A stretch of 64,000 nucleotides of DNA from Numida meleagris (taxonomy: Eukaryota; Chordata; Aves; Galliformes; Numididae), in NCBI RefSeq assembly GCF_002078875.1, contig NC_034412.1, forward strand, positions 77,809,907 to 77,873,906. The letters run 5' to 3'. Position numbers and translations under genes: made by a program. Shown here piece after piece: positions 47,401 to 59,329 of the stretch. The notes under the pieces were generated by a model. The model did no database searches. It saw only the letters and a list, made by a program, of their open reading frames with translations, and was not told the DNA's origin. How positions within the stretch are numbered: the stretch's first letter is position 1; every line of letters begins with the position of its first letter.

Positions 47401-49652
47401 TCTCAATGGTTACTGCAACTTCATAATCTCACTGTTTATCTTAATCAGTTCTGTTTCTTTATCTTAACTATAGACTGCAGCCAAAAAAAACTACAAAAAC
47501 CGTCTTAGGTGTCAGACAGATAACATTACTGGCTTTCCAAAAGTCACTGTTTTTCTCTTATATCTGAATATCTGATACATCAAGCTTCTTTACCAACCTT
47601 CCAAACATGTTCTGAAACGCTATGAAACAGCATTTTGTACATGGAACAGCTCCATTTTCATCATACTATCCCATCTATTTCCTCAGAAGGACCCTTTTCA
47701 TATGATTGTGTCAGTCAGCTCTGACTTGAGATCCTTGTACAAGCTCCTATGCAGGTGATAAAGAAAAATCAGCTTTACAAAGATAATTAGAACAGTTTTA
47801 TGTATTTCAGAAGAAGTGACAAACAGAAGGCTTTAACTGTAAAAATGGTAGCCTGATCTGATAGTTGCAGAGTCATTTTGGAACAAATAAGTAGCGAATT
47901 TATTAGCAGTACTTGCTGACATTTTATATGAACAATTACTGACAGCTACAGTATGTGTGCAAACTGTTAAATGTTTTCTGGTGGATCTTCCTTGCAATGC
48001 TCTTGTCTTTAACAAAAAAAAAGTACTGTTATTTGAGAAATGGGCCAGCCACTGGTTAAATTCCCTCATTTTTCCTGTAATGGAATATTGGCAGAAAGCT
48101 TCCAAGGCAAAAAACATTTGAATACAGTAACTGTTTTTCTACAGAGAACATGTATTGTACCACCATTATAAATGTTCCTAGGTTTTTCAGGCTGACAACA
48201 ATAACATTCCCTCACACAAAACCTTCCTCTGAACTTCAGTGAAAACAAGGTAACAAAATGCTTGTAGTCAAAAATTTTTCCTCATAATACTTAGCATCAG
48301 AAGGACTAGAGTTTCTTTTGCTGGTTGCTTCATTGTCTTTGTCCTCCTAAAAAAAGACAGTTAAACACATATTGAATTTGACACTTCACTTCAGGACAAA
48401 TCTGCAAGTGTTTTTTTTTTGCATTCTTTCTTCTATTCATAAATGTCTTGAAAATAAGTAGATCTCCATCAAGAGTCAGGACTAGAGGTTGTGAGAGTGA
48501 CAGCATGTTTTACACACACACACGCCAATGTGACAACAAAGTCCATTTTTAGAAAGCTGCATAGAAACCTCTCTGCATCAGTGTCAAATTAGAGATACTG
48601 TTCTGAAATACTGATTACGACTGCATATTTAGCCTTTGTCTGCTGAAGGAACTGTCTGACTTATCTATCCATCTATTGCTGCCTGCTGCTCAAATGAATG
48701 TCATCTTGTCAATGGGCTCATCATTGCATTCAGCTGGAAGTTTTGCAGACTCTTTCAGATCAGAGAGAGAGCTATTATGGTGCTTATGAATGACTTCAAT
48801 ACTAGCACATTCCTTCATTAGGATCATCAAAGTTCTTGGCAATCCATTTTGTAGAACAAAAGTGAGTCCTTGCTGTGTTCAAGTCATGAGTTGCACAACA
48901 TTTTTCAAAGAATACTTTTTTCAAGTTGCACAACATTTTTCAAAGAACAACAAGCACACATTTTTCAAAGAATAATTCCATAATGATTTTTTAATAGCCT
49001 TATGGATAGTACATTTCCCTTACAGTAGCTTTACTAACTTTTGTAATTTGTTTCCAAAGGTAAAATTCTATGTGAGAAAGCGTTTAGTACTAAAGACACA
49101 TTTTAAGACAAGCTGAGGTTCAAGACAGAAACTTTTTGAAGTTCTTGATTTCTAAGAAACAATTGTCCAGTGGTATAAATTAGCTAGTACTTTACAAAAC
49201 CAAAGTATTTCTTCGAAAGTCTACCACTTACTACCAATACTGCCAAGATTGCAAGTCTTTTGATGTCCACATTTTTCAGATAGTGGACCAATTCCTTACA
49301 TTATTTGAAGCTTACAGGAATCAGATTTTTATTTGTACATCTGCTCTCCACAAAAAAATGTCATTCAAGTATTTAGTCCTTCTGAAACTTCTGAGAGTTC
49401 AGAAATACTCTAAGGATATATTTAAAACTATAAGAATGTTTATTTATATGTATGAAAAGGATACATTAATTAAAAAACGTTCTTGAAAGAAAGATACCTG
49501 GGAAAGGGAATGGTGTATGTCCTCAAGAGACATACAAAAAAGAAGAAATCTAGGAATTTTATTGAAAGTCATTTTATTATTTTATTTTTACTTTATTTTA
49601 TTGTTATTCTGGACTTTTTTGTTGGTTGCTTCATTCAACCATAGTCCAGCAA
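44456..49652. other. Long AT-rich non-coding stretch
   Basis: No gene or confident transposon. A short GT-rich run is at 46788-46805 and a small tandem repeat at 48890-48974. All frames are under 100 codons with no recognisable domain. Confidence 0.45.
48890..48974. repeat. Imperfect tandem repeat, ~35-bp period
   Basis: GTTGCACAACATTTTTCAAA starts at 48890 and again at 48925. A third, shorter unit with ACACATTTTTCAAAGAATA ends at about 48974. Confidence 0.8.
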
Positions 49653-50035
49653 TGTTGAGAAGCGGTGTGCTCAGGAGCACGTAGCTAATGATTTACTAAT
49701 GATTTACAACGTAATCTTAGATGAAAGAGGCAAGTTATACTTGCATGGAATGTGGTGTTTTTAGTAGTCATAGAGTTCTGTACTTGACAATATGTACTGT
49801 ACACGAAATTAGCCTGGGTAACGGTATTGTTCTCTTATACGCTTGGTTGCATAGAGCTTGTATCCTGGAAGCAAGTATGCTATCTAAGATGGTATGTTGC
49901 TACAATAAAGCTGGACGCATCTCATATTGAGTTGATCTTGCATTCCCCACACCAGACCCGGAGGGCAACCCTCTTGGGGAAACTTGGGGTGTTCCCCAAC
50001 GTAGGATGTCAAAGAGGTGTTATGATTGAGTAGAA
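49653..50035 (+). mobile_element. Candidate solo LTR of a third ERV family
   Basis: A segment clearly less AT-rich than its surroundings. It begins near TGTTGAGAAGCGG, has GTGCTCAGGAGCAC (palindromic) early, CTTATACGC before a poly(A)-like CAATAAAG at about 49902-49908, then a U5-like stretch with CCAGACCCGGAGGGCAACC and a hairpin at 49974-49999. That order (upstream region, TATA-like, poly(A) signal, GC-rich end) resembles an LTR, perhaps an avian alpha/EAV-like one. Neither boundary nor a target duplication could be fixed. It could also be another repeat class. Confidence 0.4.
49974..49999. repeat. 8-bp inverted repeat (hairpin)
   Basis: TTGGGGAA and TTCCCCAA around the 10-base loop ACTTGGGGTG, in the 3' part of the candidate LTR. 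Confidence 0.75.
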
Positions 50036-51287
50036 CTATGATAATTAAAGGGCATCATAAAATTTCACAATTAGAAATAGAACTGACAGACCAGAATAAA
50101 GACAAGAAGAGGAGTTCTTTTTCCTTCTGGCTGCCATCCACCACTGAAAATAACTGGATTAATAAATGAGATGCTAGTAGTTGAAGATCTATTTGTGAAT
50201 GATTAATTTAGGTCTCCATAAGCTACATTCCTTAACTGTTCTTCCTAAAATTTCCAACAGAATGTTTTAACTAAAGTTAATTCCCACGTCACTGGACAAC
50301 AATGAATTAAATGCAATAATACCAAAATAACAATGATGATAAATAAAATAAACTGACTTTTATTTTACTTTGGACTTAGAATTTTAAATGTTTAGTAGAA
50401 ATATTTGTTATTTTTTAACCATGTGTTATAAATCCTTCCTGATGACAAAAAATAGCAATGTACTTTTACATTCTATCTTAAAATTTTCCCAGTTTTCAGT
50501 TAATTCTCTACCATCTTTGTCCTTTCTGTCTTTTACATAACCCAAACATTATCCTCTTCTCATATTTTCCCATTTGTGGTACTAAGATTAGCAATGTTTT
50601 TTTTTTTTTCTTCAGAAGGGAGCAATGGCAAGGAAGAACTTCCAGAGCAAGATCAGAAATCTCTCTTACAAATATGAAGTATCAGAAGCAGTATGCAAGT
50701 ATCAATCTTTTGTTGAGACACAGAAGAAAATTGAGAACTGCCGTGAGCCCTGCTACCCTCTGTAATTTTATGCAGCTCACCACTTTCATTCATATTCTGC
50801 TCATCCTGCATATTAGATTCAGTAGAGTTAATTAGGCAACTTTAATACCTCATAAATCTATTTTTTCCAAATCCTAATGTTCATATTTTATCCTGTCAGA
50901 GGAACCAGGAACTTAACAGATTGCACTTGTACATTTGTAGATAAGAAATTTCAGTATTTACAGTGACACTGGGATGTACCGAGGAAAATTACCTGGGCTG
51001 TCAGTAGAGGAACCAGGTGGAACTCTGCATTTCCCTAGAAACAAAAGTAGTATGTGAAAACCTAACTCAGTATTGCTTCCTCTGTTCTGTAATGACAACT
51101 CAACACCTCAGACTGAATATTACATATTATGTCCTCTTCCTTTAAAGGAAGTAACTTGTAGCTAAATATTTACTACTGAAGCTATCATGAAGACAGAGCA
51201 ATGAAAAAGAGTCACATGGTAGGCTGGCCTATTCTGTCAGCAGTACAGAGGCACAAAGGATATTAGGATGATTTATAGGGTCATGTG
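50036..51287. other. Non-coding sequence
   Basis: Nothing recognised. A polypyrimidine-AG at 50595-50618 resembles a splice acceptor but has no exon behind it. Confidence 0.45.
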
Positions 51288-51492
51288 CCTGATTTTGCAA
51301 CTAGGATGGAGCACTTCTGGATACAGACTAAGGCACAAGAGTCTGGAGAGCAGCCCCACAGAAAGGTTTTTGTTGAAAGCAAAATGGGTATGAATAAACA
51401 CCATGCCCTGGTAGCCAAAAGGGTTAATTGTACCCTGGGGTGCATCAGGCACAGCACAGCTAACCGGTCAAGGGAAATTGTGCTACAAAATA
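51288..51492 (+). mobile_element. CR1 ORF2 fragment
   Basis: A 75-codon frame (51285-51512) includes HALVAKRVNCTLGCIRHS, then TANRSREIVL, aligning with the CR1 ORF2 block seen at 35.3 kb ([17 protein letters not shown]...SREVIL). Both ends are lost; no 3' tail. Confidence 0.75.
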
Positions 51493-52716
51493 GTCATGTG
51501 ACATTTTGTTAATTTTAGGTTATTCATTTTCTTACTATCCCAAGAAAAGGAATTGGCCAGTTCTACTGTAATTAAAAAAACAGTTCTTATCCACTAATTC
51601 TGGTGGCTAGAGGTAAGTGTATATTTTTCATTATTATGTTCAATAGATAAAATAAAGATTATTCCAAGGAAGAAAAGTTGCTTAATGCACAAAATACAAA
51701 AATGAATGGTTGTTCAGTAAACATAAATACTTTGAGACATAAGCTCATTACTTCTGTTGCAATATGGAAAAAGCTCACTAAACCACATGAATGACTTGGA
51801 GAACCCCTGTAAGTGACAGAAGTTTTTTTTAATGAGACATAAGTGAGTAAAGCTTTCATGGACTTTCAGTTCCAGTTTGAGAGGCATCAAGGCAAATGAG
51901 CAAAAAAGTAGCAAGAGTAATTGCAAAATACAAGAAGCAAAAGAAAGAAAAATGGCAAAAAAAATGGCACAAACTCACAAGAGAAAAAAAGAATGAAATG
52001 CATGGAAGAAGACATATGGCCAGTCAACTACTGGAAAACATCTAGGATTAGTGCCTGTTAAATTTGGAAGATGGAGAATTAGTTATTACATACAATCTCA
52101 GAAGTGCAAAGTTGTTTACATTTATGCTGATAAGTAGCTTTTCCACACCAGCACAATTTGTTTCCAGGATACTGGCAGCTATCTTACATAATGTAAGGAA
52201 TTTCTCAAGACTTCTGTGAGAAGTTCCAGTTTCTGATTCCAAGCAAGTTAGAAAAGAAAAAACAGAAAAGCCTAAGTTATATTCAGTGTAAAACAAGCAT
52301 ATAGTAGTATTACCAGACATTTTAATTGCCAATCAGTCACATAGAAAACCCAGTCCCAAAAGGGTTTAGATGCTACTCTGGTTAAAAGTGGAAAGTGTAT
52401 TCTCTGTTTTCTCAAGGAAAATTAACCATTGAGTACTGTAAATGGTTTACAGGTACATTGGTTTCATGCATCTAACAATAGTTAGCAATAAGCTAACAGC
52501 TAATTAACTAATTAGCTATAACAATAAGTTCTTCAAGTATACAACTGCCACTTTCTAACACAAGAATATTGAATGCACTTTGTGTTTTTAATCTTTTTAA
52601 TTGCTCCAGAGAATAATAGTTTCTTTGTGCATCGGGCATTGTTTTCTTAGTCTCAAAAGTATGCCCTAAATTACAAGAAAAAGGCAAAACTCTCAATAGC
52701 AAGCAGCAGAACATCC

Positions 52717-52767
52717 TGGAAGAGAGGAGAGGAAGAAGACAGGAGAGGGAAAAGACAGGAGAAACAG
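52717..52767. repeat. Purine-rich tract
   Basis: GA-rich run with GACAGGAGA occurring twice (about 52738 and 52754). Confidence 0.65.
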
Positions 52768-55700
52768 CATTGCTGCTACTCTTCCCCTGCATTGACCAAG
52801 AGAACTCCCTGCAGTGCAGACAGGCACAAGGGTCCCCAGGCAGCATTGCATTCCATAGCAGTATTTTACAGGTTACCTTAGCAGTATTATAAAGGTTAAG
52901 ATTGTTCACCCTTCTCGTTGGAAAATATTCTTCTTTTTTTTTTTTGTTTGTTTATATAATTATAATAAATAACTATGCTCAAAACATAGACTTGAGATTC
53001 AAATTTCCAAACATCTAAGTCTAGGTTACACTTTCATTATCAGTTTTTCTGACTACTTAGTCCTTAAATAGTTTGCAAATAGGAGTTAACAATGTGTACT
53101 CAAGACTTGTGACAGATTGTTCAGTAGCCTGATGGTAGCAGACCTTCCCACAGAGTGACAGGTGTAGACCCATGGCTTTTCTTTAAAGGTAATGATTTGA
53201 AGACACAAATGACCTGAAAAAGTTGAATATATTTGTTACAGAGTCCATTTTCAAGAGACAAGTCTACGTTCCACAGAAGTTAGTTTCACTGTCCAGTGTC
53301 ATGAATGTAATCTGAAATCTTACGAAAGACAGAATCTGACTCTTGATGAGAAAATTCAAACACTTACAGTGATGCTATACCACAAAGTAGAGTTAATTGC
53401 AAGTCACAGTAAAAAATACATAAATTAAAGGTACCTAAAGCAGTTTTCAGTTGCTGCCATAGATCTTCTGAGTTCCGAAACCCATTCCCATTCTTCAGAT
53501 GTCTACAAGTTTACTTTAAGCACTTAGGTATTTCATGACATTCAAACGATGTCATGCATCTTTATAATTTTATACTATAAGAATTCAACTGTGAAAAAAA
53601 TTCTCTTTTTGACGATTTATCTATGGCTAAGTTCTCTTACATGTGTTAATCTTTTATTGATACAAGCATAGCTTTATACGGAGTAACTAGCAGTTAGTCT
53701 ACATAGAAGGAAGCATTTACAATTCTAACAGTTGCAGAGAGAAATACAAACTTGTTGCAATAGCAGAGGCACTGAGGAGACAAAGTGTAGGAGAGAGGAG
53801 TAGAGGCATCAGATGACAAGGGATGTGTGGCCACAGGCCTGACACTGAAGATTTCACAGCCACGCATAACACACTCATGGTCTGTTTTAGAAAACACAAA
53901 CCTGGGGCTGAATAAAACTCATTTTTAAAGTAACAACGAGAACATATAATGTATATAAAAGCACCATACATTAGAAAATTCAGACAGCAGAGCTGCAAAA
54001 TGCTGAAGAAACAGAGATGTAAACCAAACATATAAACGCAAGCCCAGGAGGATCCTAGAATGAGGAAGAAGAAACATCAATGAAAATCATATTCCTCCTG
54101 GTGAAGGACCAAAGATGCTGATAACCCACCATAACATCCCTACCAAACAGAAAATGAGGCCACCAGTTCTGGGTCTTAATGGCATAGCTGAAAGATTAGC
54201 ATAATGCCAGGAAAGGAAATATAGATTAAGTATGTGTGTGACAATTTAAATTGCATTACTATTCTTTCCCTTTCTGTAACAATGAAATCAAGACTAAAAG
54301 TGATTAGGTTGTTTAGATCTAAATTATACTAGCAATAAAATCTTGGTTTTAGTTGTGTATAGGCTGAGCTTCTTGTCTTCCCATAGACAAGATTTTGTAT
54401 TTGTAAAGCCAGCTGTGGTCATGGTGAGAATTAAGGCTGAAACACAAGTTTTATTTAAACTGGATTCCTTTTGTTTCTGTGTGTTTTTAGTTGACATATA
54501 TTCCTGTTCATATTCATAAAGAAATAATTGTTAGAAAGAAACAACATAAAGATAGTGATTTTCACTAATTCTTTCTTGATTTTTTTCATTAGAAATCAAA
54601 TCTCCACATGGTCTATACATCATAAAGATATAATTGTAACATGAGCGATAGGTAAGGAAAAACTTTGATAGAGGTAAATCCTGTGGGCTTCCAAACAGTG
54701 CTAGGAATGTAAATGAAAACTGGGAAGCCATTATGTGCATCAGTAGTATAAATCCAAATTTACATCAATTAGAAATAGCCAAAAACCCATATTATACAGT
54801 CTATATGCTTCTTTGGAATGCTGAAAGATGATTATGCTGCATAGATGGGACTGAGTTTTTAAAAGACATCTGCAAATCAGAGAGTTTTCTTTCTAAAAAT
54901 CTTAGTGATCACTACACATCTGCAGTAATCTAGCATTTTTACTCTAGATGGCCTTTGGATATAATTTTTTCTGGATGCATTGAAGTGATAGGTGTAGAAC
55001 TTATATTAAAGTAATTAGCTAATTATACATGACATTGGCAAAGCGTTAAGGCCATGAAAATTTCTCTAAAGAAGTAGAAAAGTACAACGTAAAGTTCATG
55101 AGATTTATCGTGAATGCCATTCTAAAGAATACTGAACTTACCCGCCTGCACTCACGATGTAATATACGTAACGTATGTATTTTTGATACTCTGCAATGTT
55201 GACAGTGATCTAAAATGGCTGTATGATTTACTTGCCTTCATATGATCTCTAGCAATTAAAAACGTCTTGGTATGAAACACAAATGTATACACTCCTAATA
55301 ACATGCATCTTAGAAGATATATTATGACCTCTGCTGACTACATAAACCTCCGTGTGACTGCTTAATCCTGGATAGCAATTAGGGGGACTCTGCTATGTTT
55401 ATGTCATCTAAGAACTTCAGTAAGATTGCTACAGTACCTTATTTATATTCAACAGGTGGAATGTAAAATCAGTATTTAAATTCATTTGGTTTTGGTTAAA
55501 ATACCTACAAGCAGCATAATAAGAGGATGCTGTAGAAATTTTAAAACTACTGAAGTCTTAGTCTTACTCAGAAAAAATATTTTATAATTTCAACTACAAA
55601 ACATTTTTATTTTCAGGGATATATTTTTAAAGATGGTTTAAAAATGTATATCTTAAAAAACATCCCTTAGTGAATATGCTCTTTTCTTCCCTGTATAAGA

Positions 55701-56784
55701 GGACAATCATATAATCTATATATTAGGTGTTCTTCTATGTGGCAGTCAAGTAGAAAGGGCAAACTTCAAAGATTTTGTCCAATTCGATTCTTCAGGAAGT
55801 AGTGTCGGGTATGGCTTTTCAAGAAAAGTAGCAACATCTGCATCAGAAACATGATACTGAAAAGTACTTTGAAATAATTCAAAAACATAGAAGTTTTTTA
55901 AGCTGAGAGGCTAAGAATAACTTGAATTCATAAACTGTTTCGGAAAACTTTGCTAATTCTAAACCTCTGCATTATAGGTCTGAAACAAAAAAAAGCCAAA
56001 CAAAAGAAGCTCTTCCTTCTGTTTTATTATACTAATGTTCCTTTACTGTATACAAAGGTATAACGAAGAGTAACACAATTCATAAATAATTCATTTTGAA
56101 TTCACCCTCACTGAACCTGAATAAGGGTTTTTTTGTAAAATATAAAAGCATAGTACAGAAAATCATTAAATGGTGTAAAGAACAAGACAGAATGCAGTCA
56201 CTAAAAGTTTGATTTTTTTCAGTTTTTTTCAAATTCCACAAAAACGTTTTTACATATTTTGTCCCCTACTACTTCTTACAAATGAAAAAAAAAGAGGCCT
56301 GTATTGCTAGTCCTAGGAATCAGCAAAACTACTTCTGACAAGTTCTTTGTGATATCAGGCAAAGTATCATTAGGAATATCAACAGCCATATACAGGAAAA
56401 AGTTGATTTACCCAACTGATGATGAGGAACTCTAGCTGTAGAACATTTTTTTTCCTCAAGAAGTAGCCTTCATCCAGGGGACATTCTTCATCTGCAGGTT
56501 AGCCCTTAATTGAGCCCAGGGAGAAGTGGACCCAGGGTGATGTGGGAAGCACAGGTAAATTGTTTGCAACTGTGATTCTTGGGCCAACCACCCATTTCAC
56601 CAGGTGATCAGTCATCAGTTCAGGCTGTGACATAATAGTTCTCCTACATGGATGTACCTTATTTTTGTCAGTATGAAGCTCTCATTACCCTAGTAAATGT
56701 GATTTTAGTTTCCTGTGGTTCTTTAAATACTTTTCTTGTATAGACAAGGCTTGCATACTCTTTCACTGTGATTAATTTATACAG

Positions 56785-56808
56785 AACAAAACAAAACAAA
56801 ACAAAAAA
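56785..56808. repeat. (CAAAA)n short microsatellite
   Basis: About four units of a pentanucleotide, ending in a run of A. Confidence 0.8.
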
Positions 56809-56900
56809 GCACATTAGAATATATAAAACATTTAAAGAAAATAAAAACACAGTTGTACTTTTAAATCATTTAAATATTTTTGAAAATAGAATTGCAAAAC

Positions 56901-57030
56901 ATATTTATAAGAAGAGAGCCTCTCCTCTTGAATGTAATATATATATTTATAAGAAGAGAATATACATATATATATAAGAGCAGAGCAACAATGAGCATGT
57001 ACATATATTATATATTATATATATAACTCA
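56901..57030. repeat. 17-bp direct repeat and AT-rich palindromic cluster
   Basis: ATATTTATAAGAAGAGA occurs at 56901-56917 and 56943-56959. It is followed by runs of alternating AT (about 56960-56975 and 57001-57026) able to fold back. Confidence 0.75.
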
Positions 57031-57231
57031 AGTTCAGGAAAGAACATCAGAAGAATGTTTCTTCCTTGAAAATAAACATATGAGATAAATATAATAAATC
57101 AGATTAGGATCTAATTTATCATAAGCATGCATGGTATTTCAAAAGTCAGCAGGAGTTAAGCTCTGAATTCAGTTAAGTTTTTTTTGCAAAACCAGAGCCT
57201 TATATGCATCTAGAGGTTCATGAGGATGTCA

Positions 57232-57290
57232 GAAAAAAAAAAAAAAAACCAAAAAACAAACAAACAAACAAAAAAAAACCCCAAACCCCC
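57232..57290. repeat. A-rich low-complexity block with (CAAA)n
   Basis: A run of about 15 A, then CAAA units, then CCCCAAACCCCC. Confidence 0.85.
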
Positions 57291-58820
57291 TGTATTTTGT
57301 AACCTGCTATTTAGTTGACACGAATAATGTCTTGGAAATAATTTAAAATAAAAAAATTAGGTTTCTTGCACAAGAAAGACAATAATTCTCCAAAATAGAT
57401 CATCCAAACCTAAACTGCACCAGATACAAGTTCTCATAGGGATGGCACAGTGTAAACAACCAGCAGAATTCCCTTGTTATGAAGTAAAAGCTATTTTAAA
57501 GTATATTTAGGTCAAAATGTTGGTTTTTTTTCAGGGAGGATGAACAGTGAGAAGAGGCTAAGGTTTCTCTACCTGAAACAAGGGTTGTTTAAATATAGCT
57601 TTATTGTTACACTGTTTTTGCCAGGTTGCTTGCTTAGTTACATAGGGTAACATCCATCTTCGTAAAGGGCAAAAAAGAGTCAAATCCCCAAAGACCCCTT
57701 TGATTTCATCCTTTGGAAAAGGAGAATGAAGAAAATAAAATATGCCGATAAGGTCTTCATTTGGTTTCTCTGAACATCTTTATTAACTTTTGACAGATGG
57801 TAAAAGTTTTGATAATAACATTTAAAGTGAAGTTTCATTTTGCTTGTTTTCTTTCTTCTGTGCATTTCTTTTTTGTTTTTTTTTTTTTTAATTTGAAACA
57901 TGCTAGAAATTTTAAGAATTAAAGTTAAACAATTATTCCTGCAACAGAGGGATCAGATCAAGAGAATGAGACATGTGGCTGAAAAGAGCAACAAAATACT
58001 CACACAGGCAAACCCTTTCAAACAGATTTAGGACTTTATAAAATATGCATAAATTGAATGAAGGATTAGTTAGCCTTTTCAACATTACCCTTCCCTCCAG
58101 CAGTTCTTTCCAAAGACTTTGTCCTTTAAGAAAGAAAAGTGTATGGTCACATAAGGCAAAAGGTATCTTCTTTGGAGGTTGCAGGTTTTTGATTTAATAC
58201 AGCAGAGCAAAATAATGATAAACTGCATGTAAGCTCCACACACCTTCAGTGCACCTTCAGCCTGATCTGGAGTGCCCAAGCTGTCATAGTCTGAATCCCT
58301 TCTGGATGGAACTGTCAATCATGCTAAAGAGTGTGACACAGTTAGTGTCACAGCTTAGTGACACAGACAGATGTTCACAGAGAGTGAGACAGAGACCACC
58401 AAACTTACTCATTTGTGACTTAAGCTGGATTTCAACACAGACTTCCAGCGTGAAAATCATGTTTATTAATTGGATAGATTCTTTCAATTGTATTTTTATA
58501 AAATATTTTGTGAGCAAAAATCCCAGCCTCTTAGTATTGCTCCCACCAAACACAGTGAGCATACTTGGCCACATTCCGGCTTTCAAACTGTATCCTTATG
58601 GATCATTATGGAGGTATAGGTATTATATTTTGTGTAAATTCAGGAAACAGCCTAAGCTCTGTCTTTCTCCAGTCATCTTCAGTGAGAGAGAAACATGTCA
58701 CTGATGTTTAAATTTAACTGTTCAAATAACAAGAGTGTTTCAGGAAGATGAAATATCTTAGAGCAAACCCTGAAATATATACAAACACAATAAATAAACC
58801 ACATGCAAATAATTCTGAGA

Positions 58821-59329
58821 TGTCATGGTTTTATGATTTTCGGTTATTGGTACTCCACATCATAACATCATGTAGTGAATGTACCTGGTTCTCAGAAGAG
58901 AAGGACTACTACAGTCCCCACAGTACTTTGCTCCTATGTTACCATTTTCCAGCCGGAGGGAAAAGATAAAAGCTCGCAGTATAAAAACTTGCAGATCATG
59001 AGACCTCGTCCCTTTTTCCGCCGTCTCTCGTCTTGGCAGCACCTCACTCTCCAGCCGTCTTATCGTCGGTAGTAGAGTAAGGCCTACCTTGATTTTGGGA
59101 CATTCTCTCTCTCTGTATTGGATTTATCAGCTTAAATTGTAATTATATTGTATTATAATGTGTTGTTTTGCATTCCGATATTTTATTTAGTAAATTAGTT
59201 TTGTTTCTCCTCAGATTGTTGCCGCTGTTCTTTGCTCTCAGGGCCATCTCCCTACCCTTTTCCCCTTTCCCCTTTTCCCGGGACGTTCTTTGTCACGGAA
59301 TCGGGCCTAGCGCCCGTAAACCATTGATA
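58821..59329 (+). mobile_element. Solo LTR (TGTCA family, TATA-bearing subfamily)
   Basis: A 509-bp copy from TGTCATGG to CCATTGATA (last C of the family terminus changed to T). It shares a 15-bp insertion, GTATAAAAACTTGCA in context, with the 61781 copy, giving a TATA box absent from 14584 and 42810. Relative to 14584 it lacks about 24 bp before the terminal hairpin, which is conserved at 59302-59316 with a changed loop. Flanks TGAGA / ATTTT do not match. Confidence 0.85.
58980..58986 (+). promoter_or_regulatory. TATA box created by subfamily insertion
   Basis: TATAAAA between two similar words (CTCGCAG and CTTGCAG), suggesting a small tandem duplication that diverged. Identical in the 61781 copy. 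Confidence 0.55.

Larger units (their letters stand above)
51493..58820. other. Long AT-rich non-coding stretch
   Basis: No gene or confident transposon. Simple repeats are a purine tract (52717-52767), (CAAAA)n (56785-56808), a 17-bp direct repeat and AT-rich cluster (56901-57030) and an A-rich block (57232-57290). Frames such as 52508-52909 (-) and 58249-58704 (+) lack recognisable domains. Confidence 0.45.

Noticed and set aside
50595..50700. Possible host exon after a polypyrimidine-AG (splice-acceptor-like) at 50595-50618
   Set aside because: The following frame closes after about 20 codons; there is no donor site, no recognised protein and no neighbouring exon.
52508..52909. 133-codon minus-strand frame with Cys/Leu-rich middle
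   Set aside because: No recognisable family. The middle is the complement of a purine-rich tract, which explains the Ser/Leu bias.
58249..58704. 151-codon plus-strand frame
   Set aside because: It overlaps a 100-codon minus-strand frame, lacks a recognisable domain, and its composition fits chance in this region.
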